From Euleptes europaea (lineage: Eukaryota > Chordata > Lepidosauria > Squamata > Sphaerodactylidae): a DNA stretch of 64,000 bases. Numbering within the stretch: the first letter of the stretch is position 1; each line of letters opens with the position of its first letter. The notes beneath the pieces are model-generated. The model ran no database searches and was not told the origin of the DNA. It was given only the letters and a program-made list of their open reading frames with translations. The stretch is taken from the NCBI RefSeq assembly GCF_029931775.1, contig NC_079318.1, forward strand, positions 78,155,614-78,219,613, read 5' to 3'. The position numbers and the translations under genes were made by a program. Positions 43,934 through 54,289 of this stretch are shown here, one piece after another.

Positions 43934-44574
43934 GTGAGTGTTGGGGGGGGGGGGTGTACAACGAACGGAATGGAAATCCGCCCCGTCGTCATCATCATCA
44001 TCGTCCCCCCCCCCCGGGAAAAAAATTATTGGGCATCTCTCGCGGTTCTTCTGTCGCCTCAGCGCCACTGCAGTGGGGGAGGGGGGGGAGGCGGCAGCGG
44101 TTCCCACCTTGAGACGGGGGGGGGGCGTCGATGCACGCGCGTCTTTGGAGCTGCGGAGGGGGGGAATCGGTGTGAGGCTTCTGCTGCGCAGCTCGGCCCA
44201 AGCTTCAGGCCCCGTCCTCGGGGGGCCCTGCCGGGGCGAGGGGGTCAGCGGCCCGGCGGAAGCGGCGCTTTCCTACCCCCGGCTGCCTAGGAGGGCCGAG
44301 GCAGCGGAGCTTGGCTCGCCGGGCCGGGCTGGTGGATGCTGAGAGGGCGCCTCGGCCTTGGATGCGCCGTCGCATGCCTTTCTCGGGTACCGAGGGTGGG
44401 CCGCCTCTCCGGAAGCCGGCCGGAGCGGCGGCTTTGGAGCTGTCTCCAACCCGGCCGGGGTGGCCTGACAGCTCCGAGGCCCAGGACTGCTGAGTGCCAC
44501 CCCATGGCCTCAGACAGAGAGTCCCTGCGGTCCCCCCTCGCCCATCCCGATCGAGCCCAAAACATTTAGGTGCT

Positions 44575-44801
44575 TTGGTTCTTGTAGGTTATCCGGGCTG
44601 TGTGACCGTGGCCTTGGTCTTTTCTTTCCTGACGTTTCGCCAGCCGCTGTCTCTACAAGACACTGTCCTTCAGTGTGACTCCTCTGAAGATGCCGGCCAC
44701 AGCGGCTGGCGAAACGTCAGGAAAGAAAAGACCAAGGCCACGGTCACACAGCCCGGATAACCTACAAGAACCAATGAACTCTGACTGTGAAAGCCTTCGC
44801 C
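44575..44801. mobile_element. Self-complementary Penelope-like retroelement insertion
   Basis: Exact 76-bp arms lie at 44575-44650 and 44699-44774 around a 48-base centre; 44775-44801 continues the right-hand unit. The unit holds cctgacgtttcgccag and, inverted, ctctgaagatgcc...ggcgaaacgtcagg, the sequence of a widespread reptilian repeat that I take to be a Penelope-like terminal region. The whole block is flanked by exact 14-bp copies of aacatttaggtgct (44561-44574, 44802-44815). The family call is from memory; the arms and duplication are directly visible. Confidence 0.75.
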
Positions 44802-44808
44802 AACATTT

Positions 44809-44936
44809 AGGTGCTATTTACACAGCCCAAATAATGCACTTTCAATCCACTTTGAAGGTGGATTTTACTGTGTGAACTGGCAGGTGCAGTGAAAGTGGAT
44901 TGAAAGTGCATTATTTGGGCTGTGTCAATAGCACCT
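44809..44936. mobile_element. Short inverted-repeat element (MITE), interrupted at its left end
   Basis: The 45-bp arms 44809-44853 and 44892-44936 are reverse complements with one difference (left: aggtgctatttacacagccc, aaataatgcactttcaatcc). The element is hAT-like in style. Its left end is shared with the target duplication of the neighbouring Penelope-like insertion. Confidence 0.75.
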
Positions 44937-45507
44937 TAGTGAATCTGGGGCTCTGGATTTTTGTTCTACTCACACACACACACCCCCGCTGGGGTCAGCA
45001 GTCCCACTGGGAAGCTGAAGGGATGGGCCTGGCTGTTCCTCCCCACCTCATCTGTCCTGATCGGAAGACCTGATTAAAGTAGATTCAAAGCAGGAAGGAC
45101 TTGGAGGGAGAGACCAGCGCTTGTTGGGAGGCTGCTGAACTGGCTGTGCTTGGGAAACCCTTTTGTTTTGTGGGACCCTTGGCATCTTTCTGTTACTCCT
45201 GCAAGGTGGTGAGTATAGTTGTTACTAAACTGCTGGATCTTTGGGGGCGGTTTGTGTGTAACGCGATGGGATATGCCTCTGTCTTGAAAGGAGAAGCGTG
45301 GACATTGATTCAATGTGTGGTTGTGCGTGCAGAGGGCCTTTAGCTCATGGTAGGATCCCCCCCCCCTTGGCCACACTGTAGGTGAGAGTGACCATGAAGG
45401 CTGAGTGGTAAAGAGGTTGATTAGTCTTTCTTCTGGATCAGGGATGGCCTTCTCTGTTTCTTCTGCAATGATTGTCAAGCCAGGACAGTCTAAAAGTACA
45501 GGAAAGT

Positions 45508-45712
45508 GAGCACATGAAGTTGCCTTCTACTGAATCAGACCCTTGGTCCATCCAAGTCAGTATTGTCTACTCAGACCGGCAGCGGCTCTCCAGGGTCTTA
45601 GGCAGGGGTCTTTCCCATCACCTACCTGCTTAGTCCCTTTAACTGGAGATGCCAGGGATTGATCCTGGGACCTTCTGCATGCCAAGCAGTTGCTCTACCA
45701 CTGAGCCACACA
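45508..45712 (-). repeat. tRNA-Ala-like SINE, full length, antisense
   Basis: Forward text is gcacatgaagttgccttcta, ggtccatccaagtcagtatt and ccttctgcatgccaagcagt, the same family as 22822. Confidence 0.85.
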
Positions 45713-48402
45713 AACATGTTCTACTTAAGTAGGTTGGTAGGGTGATGAAAGGAGAAGTCGTTGAACATCTTTCATAAGTCTAACTCTCAGTTCTGGCCTC
45801 TAAACTAAAAACAAAGGTTGATATAGTAGGTTCTTTTCGGCTATGGTCACACAGAATAGTGGCCTGGTTCTGAACATAATCCTTTAGATTCATGGTCCAA
45901 ATCCACATTGCCTGCCTGTATCTGACTGGCCACCGCCTGCCATGACGTAATGGAGAAGGTTGCTTACATTTAGGATGGAGAAGGGAGGGAGATTGTGTTC
46001 AACAAGGCACTGCTAAATTTGAAAACAGTACAGCTGTGAATGAGATGTCTTAGTAGGGGAGGGATGTCTCTTGGTGTCTTTTTAAAAAAAAAACCTATTG
46101 GGGTGCTGTATGGGACATCCATACTTGGGAATGGAGATTGGGCGAGCTAAGTGAATATGAGGTTCTTTCCATCTTGGTGATTCTTTGTATTAGTCACATT
46201 AAAAGGTGACCAGGTTCTGGTCTGGACCTGTTTGCCACTAATGTTCATGACTCCATGAAATTTCATTCCCTGTCACTTTAGTTGATTGACCCTTTAGGAA
46301 TCCCTGGCATAGTGTGAGAGGGTGTGAAGGGACAGCTATGTCATTCAGTGAGCCACCTTGGGGGGGCTGTGCCTTTGCAATCTGTCGACTAGTGCAGTGT
46401 CTGGATGCCAGTAGGCTGTGTCAGCACTTCCATTATAGGCAGAGTGATGAGCAACTGTTCTGTCAGCAAGTGAAGATTCTTGCACAGGGGACTGCTACTT
46501 GTGGATTCCACAAAAGTGTGTGGGTAAACTCCCTGCCTTATGGCTCCTGAATGCCTGCTTTGGACGCTCTGCAGCTGCTGCAGAAAGCAAGAGAAGGTGT
46601 GGCTGTGCTCACCATTGGAAGGATGCAGCTGTCAGAACCTGTTTGGTAAGGCCCAGGGCCTCCAATACAGCAAACAGAGCTCTCTTTTTTTCCCCTCTTC
46701 TCTTCCCTTGCGGCTGTAGGTCTTCTTGTGCTATCGGCATTCTCTCTGAGTGACAGCCACTTGCACAAGGCTTTCTTTTTTGGTGCATACTTATCTTTTT
46801 GCCAAGTCACAAGAGAGACCCAGGTATATCTCATAAAGTTCTGGCTGAGCCTGTGTCTGATCCGCTGTTTGACAGCCTAGCTGAATGGTACTTGCTGAGG
46901 TAATGAAACGGACTTCTTCATTTATTCTGCAAAGTACCCCACAACCCAACTTTAAGGGTACCTTGAACCTGGCTTTAACTGTCTTGCTACCTGTCATGCT
47001 CTACACATGTCTTCATGCTCTTTGTAAACATATGTCCTGAAGTGCCTAACAAATTCATAGTTGTGTGAACTGCCCCTAATTTGTATACATGCATCATTTG
47101 ATGATGTCTAACAGAATCCATTGTAAAGGCTCAGCAGAAAAGCCGAGCTGATGTGTTGTGAAGCGTCTACCTGTGACGGCTCATTTACTCATGAAGCCCC
47201 CTGGAGTCCCGTTTTGGACTTCTTGCTGTCCCTTGGTTTATAGGCAGACACTCCCTTTTCCTTCCTGGGATTGTCTCCTTCCTGGAAGTTTTGTCTGACT
47301 GTTCTGCAGGGCTTGCCTTAAATGCAGTCTTGATCACCCTTGAACTTGACTGACATTAATATTTATGAGGCTGTTGTAGAGAATAATTCGCACTTGTACT
47401 GAGAGGTATTTTCCCCCTAAATGAGCCTTGCTGGAACTGCCTGCCTGTCTGTAGAGGCTCCAGGCAGGACCACATGGGTTGTGGGCCTGTGCTTGGAGGG
47501 GTCACATGCAGGGTGTCCTCCTCTCTCAGCAAGCATGAGAATAAAGTCTGTTTTGTGTTGCCTGATTGCTCTGAAGCCAGTGTAGCCTTCAAACAAGTCA
47601 CTGACGGAAAGGGGGTAAAGGGTGGAAGAGGGTGTGCTTTTGGGGTGGTGGTTGACTGCTTATTATAGAACAGCGTTTTCTGAACATGCAAGTCAGGCTA
47701 ACTCAGGGAGTGGCGAAAGGAAGAAAGATTCCTGTCGTGGAGGAGAATAAGCAGAGGGAATGAGGTTCAGAGTCAGGCGGAGAGAGTCTGAGGAGGCAAC
47801 TCCAGACACAGCCTGGAAAAAAAATATTTTGCACTCTGGGACTAAAAGCCTTGGGGCTTTTTTTGGAGCACTCTCCTTGTACTCTCCTTGCACAGGTCTG
47901 AGTGAAATTTTCAGATTTGTCAACTGCCAGCTCCCTTGGACTTTTCCAGTTTAGACCTAAGCAAATGCTAATGCCTATATGACCTTCCACAACTTCTCCA
48001 GGCAGTTGCTTCTGCTGATCCTTGTCAAATCCTGGTATCTTTTCCCCTACCTTTTTTTTAATCTTTGAAACCATTCAGCATATCTGGATATGAGTGGGTA
48101 CTTGTCTTCATTTGTCGCAAGGAAAAATTGTCACTAAATTTCTGGAATGCTGTCTGCTTGTCTGTCCTGCAATTGCAAACCATTTCAGTGGCTCCCAAGG
48201 GCATTTCTCAGTTAACATGTATGTAGAATGTGGTGTGGGCCAGCCACTCAGTGCTGCTGTCCTGCTTTAGGCCAGATCATCATATTTTCTTACAGTATAT
48301 GCAGCATCACTTGAGATGGGCGATTGCAGTGGCTAGAGAAAAGGCAGAGGCTCAGAAGAGATGGTGGTGCTGATTTTACCCAAGGGCCATTTATTGAACA
48401 TA

Positions 48403-48590
48403 CACATGAAGCTGCCTTCTGCAGAATCAGCCCACTGGTCCATCAAGGTCAATATTAGACTGGCAGCAGCTCTCCAGGGTCTCAGGCTGCAGTCTTTCAC
48501 ATCACCTCCTTTTAGCTGGAGATGCCAGGGATTGAAAATGGGACTTTCTGCATGCCAACAGATGCTCTATCGCTGAGCCACAGCCTGCCT
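48403..48590 (-). repeat. tRNA-Ala-like SINE, antisense
   Basis: It has cacatgaagctgccttctgc through ctgcatgccaacagatgctc and gctgagccacagcc. Confidence 0.8.
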
Positions 48591-48612
48591 GATGTTAGGG
48601 ACTGAACCTGGG

Positions 48613-48776
48613 ACTGTCAGTATTGTCTACTCAGACTGGCAGTGGCTCTCCAGGGTCTCAGGCTGAGATCTTTCACATCACCTACTGCTTGGTCCTTTTA
48701 ATTGGATATGCTGGGGATTGAACCTTGGATCTTCTGCATGTCGCACAGAAGCTCTTCTGACTAAACCATAGCCCTT
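48613..48776 (-). repeat. tRNA-Ala-like SINE, partial, antisense
   Basis: It has ggactgtcagtattgtctac through gatatgctggggattgaacc, right after the previous copy, and looks like a tandem second insertion. Confidence 0.75.
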
Positions 48777-48956
48777 TATATCTGGGAACCTTACATCTGA
48801 CAGTTGACATCTTGGAAGTTCAGCAGGCGTGCATATGGCATGCACATGGGAAAACAGGCAAAGCAAGAGGTCTAAAAATTGCAAGATTTTAAAGGCCCCA
48901 GCAGGGAAACCAAGCAAGGAGTTCCACTGCCCCCTCACCTCTTTCTGAGCTGCCTT

Positions 48957-49194
48957 AAAAGAAGAAGAGTTGGTTTTTATACCCTGCTTTTTCTCTACCT
49001 TTAAGGAGTCTCAAAGCAGCTTACGATTGCTGCCTCCCCCCCCCCACAACTGACACCTTGTGAGGTAGGTGGGGCTGAGAGTTCTGAGAGAACTGACTGG
49101 GACACGCAGCAGGCTTTATGTGGAGGAGTGGGGAATCGAAACCGGTTCTCCAGATTACAGTCCTCCACTCTAAACCACTGCACCACGCTGGCTC
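48957..49194 (-). repeat. Squamate tRNA-derived SINE
   Basis: The minus-strand head is gagccagcgtggtgcagtgg and the tail is gaagaagagttggtttttat in forward text. Confidence 0.85.
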
Positions 49195-49899
49195 AGTGTT
49201 CATCGTGTGATGCCTCCGGATGCCATTCCACCTAGTCCGGTAATTGGTAATGGGGTTGACGGGCTGGACTCATTTGTCATGCATCACATCACCATAGCAG
49301 CCCACAGTGCTGCACCTGGCCAGGTCACTGCTCCGCCCCTTTAGCTAGTACCCACCATTTCTCAGTCAATGGCCACCATTTTGCTGAGCTTGACCAGTGC
49401 TGCGGCGGAGGAGAGGCCACTCTCATGCTCGCTTTGCTAAGTCCATCTGCGCTGCGGTTGTTCTTGGTTCCACTGGGCTTTGCAGATCAGCTTCCTGTTT
49501 TGGCAGGTGGTGCTGGGACCCCAGAATGGGCAGAGAAGCGGAAGCCTGAAGCCTGGCTGCTGTGAGTGGCATTTTCCTTGTGAAATGTTTTGGGCCAGCA
49601 CCCAAATCCATCGCCCATTTCTGCTCTATTTTGGCTGCCCCAACTGTCCTGCCTGTCGGACTTCTTTCTTTCCTTGCCCCTCTCCTGCTCCATCGTGCCC
49701 CTGTGAGAAGCATCCCATTTGGGAGGGCGGACTATGGTGGCCACTGTTTCTGTTTCAAGTAGCCCTTTTGCTCCAAGAAACGGCAGCATCTGACAGTGCT
49801 GTTGTGGTTGTGGGGCCAAGTGTGAGTGAATCCGTGAAGCCTGTCGTGGCTTTGGTGGAAGGCTGATATCAGTCTCCACTTGTGCAGTTCTTTAGTGTA

Positions 49900-50037
49900 G
49901 TGAATTCACAGTGGGTAGCCGTGTTAGTCTGTCTGCAGTAGTAGAAAAGAGCAAGAGTCCAGTAGCACCTTAAAGACTAACAAAAATATTTTCTGGCAGG
50001 GTATGAGCTTGCGTGAGCCGCAGCTCACTTCTTCAGA
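49900..50037 (+). repeat. Retroposon unit, possibly Penelope-like
   Basis: It reads cacagtgggtagccgtgtta, gagcaagagtccagtagcac, cttaaagactaacaaaaata and ends cagctcacttcttcag. A second copy lies at 63445. The reverse strand has ctgaagaagtgagctgc followed by a pairing ggctcacg, like the stem of the unit at 44575. Confidence 0.6.
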
Positions 50038-50039
50038 AG

Positions 50040-50290
50040 TGGTTAGAGTTTTGGTTAGAGTAGTGGTTAGAGTTTTGGATTAGGATCTGGGAGACCCAGG
50101 TTTGAATCCCTGCTTTGCCTTGGAAACTTGCTGGGGGATTCTTGGGCCCGTCACACCCTCTCAGCCTAATCTACCTCACAGGCTTACTGTGGTGATAAAA
50201 TGGAGGAGAGGAGAATGACATAAGCATGCTCTGGGCCCCCACTGGGGTGAAAGCCAGGCTATAAATGAAATTAAGTAATAAATAAAGATG
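50040..50290 (+). repeat. tRNA-derived SINE, sense
   Basis: It has ggttagagttttggattagg, tctgggagacccaggtttga and tggtgataaaatggaggaga, ending in a taataaataa stretch. Confidence 0.75.
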
Positions 50291-52289
50291 TGAATGCTAC
50301 ACATCATCCCATCCTGTGGCAGAATTGCCACAGCTCACTTCTCTCCTAGAGAGTCCATGTCTTTCTTGATCTGTTGCCTTTGTTGGTGTACTGCCTGGGA
50401 TTATCACCTGGGTGGATTCACTCGCTGATAGCCTTGATTGCTGTGAGTGATAAGGCAAAGGGCTAGGAGCTTGGTTAAAAAGTTGCTAATGAAGTTTTGG
50501 CAGCCATGCTTGCAATTTGGTCAGGATAAAATCAGAAGTAGCAGAACTGGCCTTGTTTAATTCCACTTGATGTAATTAGGACCTGCCACTATAGTTCAAC
50601 GTGGGGCCCACCTACAACTTGTAATGTTTGCATGTTCAATATTTACTGCATGACAGAGCTGTGGGTTTGGGGTGGATTTAAATAGGGCTCATTGCTTGAC
50701 GGGTAGAAGGAGCAGCAGCCTCCATTGGTGAAGGGAAAGTCTGTGTCTAGGTACCACAATCCAGCAGTTCTGCAACAAAAATCACTGTGGAGTTGTGTGA
50801 GGACTCTCTTCAGAGAGGCTTGGGATAGAAGGTAAGTCTTTTTAGGTTTTACACAAAAGATCAAAACTGCTCTTTGAAGAGGATTCTGTGTGTGTGTGTA
50901 TGTGCACGTGCTTGTGCGTGCATGCATTTATGTTGGGAACACTCCATGTCAATTGCTTTCCTTGGAGTTCTACAGTGACCCAGTGGATAGCTGCATGGTC
51001 TGAGTTTAATTCTTCCTCTCCATGGTTACTTTTATTACAAGTATAGAGTTATTTATATATTGCATAATGTTTTAGTCTTTGTATTCACACACACACACCC
51101 CAGCAACTCTGTCTGGTTCCTTTTTGCTATATAGTGGGGGGAAATGGGTGAGATCTGGCTCATGACCATCCTTCAGAAGCCAGGTCCTTGGTGCGCACAC
51201 CCACGGTTGACTTCTGCCGTCTCTGCAGAAATATCCTTAGGCAATTGTAATAGTCCTGTGGTGTTACTTGTGAGCAGTTCAGCAGAACCAGTCAGAACTT
51301 TGCTGTGACAGAAAGTTGACCAAGTATAGTTCACAGAAATCTCTGATAAAACATAAGCTTAAAAGTGTTGTGCATGAGGGCCTAGTGGGAAAATGGTCTG
51401 GGCCATGGCCTCCATGGGTTTGCCAGGACATCCATTCCCTTCAGTTATTTTATTGTCCCCCTATTACATTCATTACCCTCATGAGGTCCAGCAGACTGGG
51501 GGCAGGAAGGGGAAGCATGATTTTCAGCCACGCAAAAACGTGAAAATCGACAGAAGGAGCCGTTGGCTTATAAAGCAGATGCCAGTGTTTCTCTTTGAGA
51601 CCCCACTCCCCATATTATTCTGCTCCTGACTATTCTTCCCTCATACACATCCAGCAGTTTGAAATAGCTGGCTCGGATTACATCGTGCAGCTGCCAGAGC
51701 AAAAACACACTGGTGAATGATGGGCAGTGAGTGGAGGGGTGGATACAAGAAATCCCCCTCTGCTCTACCTGTTTCCTGCCTGGACCATATCTCAGAGCAA
51801 CGATACTCAAACTGGGAAGCAGGTCTCCCTCTCACTCACTGTTTTATTGTTTTGTTGTTGAATTTTTTCCAACTTTGCCTTCCTGCCCTTGAGCCAAGGA
51901 TGTCTGGATATGCCTGATGCTACCAGCACCACATGAACTTGTGACTGGATCAGCACAGTAATGCGACAGCAGGGTTTACTATGGAGGCATAACAGAATGT
52001 TTTCCAACCATATGCTTCTTCCAACGACTGTATAGACAGTGAGGCTGTTAGAGTGAGGCAGTGCTATTAAAGCTCCAGATGGAGTACAGTGAGAAGGGTG
52101 GTGGTGGTGCAGAGGTTGCATTTGTTGAGGGCACATAACTGCTAATTTAGGCACAATAGAGGTTGGGAACTTCACTTGCTCAGAGCCATGAGCCTGGGTG
52201 TTCACAGCTGCCTCTGAAACTCTTTATAGCCTGCCCTGAAAGTCCCTATCTCCAGTCCTCGGTTTCTTATTGTGATTACTTGATGTAGA

Positions 52290-52545
52290 AAAGATAGTGT
52301 GTATGCATAATGATCACATTATGAGAAGACAAGAGACACTGGAGAAGACAATCATGATAGGAAAAGTTGAGGGCAGCAGGAAAAGAGGAAGACCCAACAA
52401 GAGATGGATTGGCTCAATAAAGGAAGCCACAGCACTTAATTTGCAAGATATGAGCAAGGCTGTCAAAGATTTTGGAGGACATTGATTCGTAGGGTCGCCA
52501 TGAGTCGGAAGCGACTTGACTGCACTTAACACACACACATGCATC
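52290..52545 (+). mobile_element. Bov-B LINE 3' end
   Basis: A frame at 52297-52485 reads TIMIGKVEGSRKRGRPNKRW then IGSIKEATALNLQDMSKAVK, the C-terminal end of the Bov-B/RTE reverse-transcriptase protein. It runs into gtagggtcgccatgagtcgg, aagcgacttgactgcactta and a CA-rich end, the Bov-B 3' terminus that also ends the SINEs here. The flanks tatgcat/catgcat may be a short target duplication. It is strongly 5'-truncated. Confidence 0.85.
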
Positions 52546-53359
52546 TGCTCCATGTGTTCCAGAACTAAACCCTTCTAGTTAATACTGGGCATGTGCTAAG
52601 TAGTTCTGAATTCAGAGTGTTGCTTTGCCCTGTGGTTGTGTGTTTCTTCTCAAAGATGATGATAATTGAGAGGTTTTCGGTTTTTTAGAGTTGCAAGTAA
52701 TGAATGATTCAGGGAAATGCTTCAAGAGGAATTGACGCTTTGAGGCTATGAAGAGGTACCAGAAATAAATTGTTTCTTGTGTTTATGAGAATTTCAAGGT
52801 TGGCCTTGTGATAACATCAGCTAGGACACTTGTGACTTCATATTTCCATAAATCATAGAAAAAGGTGCTCCCTTACAGTTTGCTTAAGTCCAGGGAACCC
52901 CCAAATCAGAATTGCTGGCCGAATTTTGCATTGCTTTGTCCATCTTCTCTTACTATGTGCTAGGTCTGAGTTTCTTGGTCATTCTGCCTTCTAGACTCTG
53001 TTTCCTTAATTTGGCTGTGCAATAACAGTCATGCTTTGGTGAAAACTCCACAGAGGCCTATAAAAATGGTGCCTAGAGATGCAAGATTTTTCCAATGTAC
53101 ATAAAAGTATTCTTGGTAAGGATGGAGTCATGGCCTGGGCTAGGAGCAAACATTGTCTGTATCGGCTGTTGGTGCTAGCTGTCAATACTGAGAATCTTCG
53201 AGTACAGTCCTTTGCAGAGGCATTCCAGTCTTAAGCCCACTGAAATCAATGAGGTAACTCTATGAAGGATTGTTGTTTACTTGCTCTCCTTGCTTTAAAG
53301 AGTGATCTATCCATCCGGCAGCTGTTGACATCTTCTTTGTGGGGAAAGCACACAAGACA

Positions 53360-53560
53360 GAGGCTGCTAGAGAACTCAAGGTGCCATACAGGGTTCTTGC
53401 TACCTCCATGTTATCTTCACAACAGTCTTGTGAGGTAGATTAGGCTGAATGTGAGTGACTGCTCCCAGGTCACCCAGAGAGCTTCCATGGCAGAATAAGG
53501 GTTCAAACTGGGTCTCCCCAGTCCTAGTCCAAAATACTAACTGCTACACAACTCTGACAC
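53360..53560 (-). repeat. tRNA-derived SINE, antisense, diverged
   Basis: It has gtcttgtgaggtagattagg, cccaggtcacccagagagct and gtctccccagtcctagtcca, the reverse of the 50040 type. Confidence 0.6.
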
Positions 53561-54289
53561 TTCTGGTGTCTGCTTTGAGCCCTGTGGGCACAATTCAAAG
53601 TACTGCTCTTGACCTACAAATCCAAGGGTCAGCATTGTCTGAGCCCATTGCTTCTATTATATACCACCACATTCTTGCTCAGCGTAGTATGTTCTCGTAA
53701 CAAAGTCTGTGTGTGCCAAAAATCCAAACAGCATGAGGCTGTAATGGCCACCCCACAGCAATGGTATTCCAGGTCCCTGGAGGCTTATCAAATCCAGAGC
53801 CAGACGGTCTTCTAGATGCTGGCAAAATCCTGCTATCTGGGCCCATTTTCTTGCAGATTGGGATTAGGTGAGATTTTAAGTCATTTAAGTGTTTTTGGTT
53901 TTAATCCTTCCAACGTGAGCCCATGCACTTCCAAGTACATTCTTGCAACACTGAGGGTTAGATTTTTTAAAATGAAAACTGATTTTCTCAGGATGCTGAA
54001 TTTTGGGGCCAGAACTTTTTTCTGCACCTGTGCAGACTCACAGTACCTACATTGAAGGTATAACTTTGGCATTGCATGTTCTGCGGCTTCATTGCATGCA
54101 CATGGTTTCTTTCTCCCCTTCCCTCACTGTCTGCCTTTATTAAAGAGCTTGTTTCCTTTTATCTTCTGTCTCAGCACTTTGTTTTTAAGTGCTGCAGAGA
54201 TAGGACTGTTCAGTATCAGAAACTACTTGTGATGCCCTCTTGAGTCTCACAAGCAGCTTCCAGTTGAGATGTTAACCTTCCAGGCATTT

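Larger units (their letters stand above)
43480..44560 (+). promoter_or_regulatory. MAPRE3: CpG island promoter, probably of MAPRE3 (EB3)
   Basis: This is the only long CpG-dense, GC-rich block in the window. It has GC boxes (tgggcggga at 43621, cccgccc at 43681), an NRF1 palindrome and two imperfect X-boxes. Several frames stay open through it (for example 43469-44290) because GC-rich DNA is poor in stops, not because it codes. In vertebrates MAPRE3, the microtubule plus-end protein EB3, follows DPYSL5 on the same strand, and it starts with a non-coding exon. Assignment to MAPRE3 is inference from that order; no MAPRE3 coding exon was recognised. Confidence 0.65.

Noticed and set aside
43469-44290. 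Long open frame of 273 codons in the CpG-rich block, and others overlapping it on both strands
   Set aside because: All frames stay open together, residues are dominated by Gly, Arg, Pro and Ser, and the block has promoter features. GC-rich DNA lacks stops by composition.
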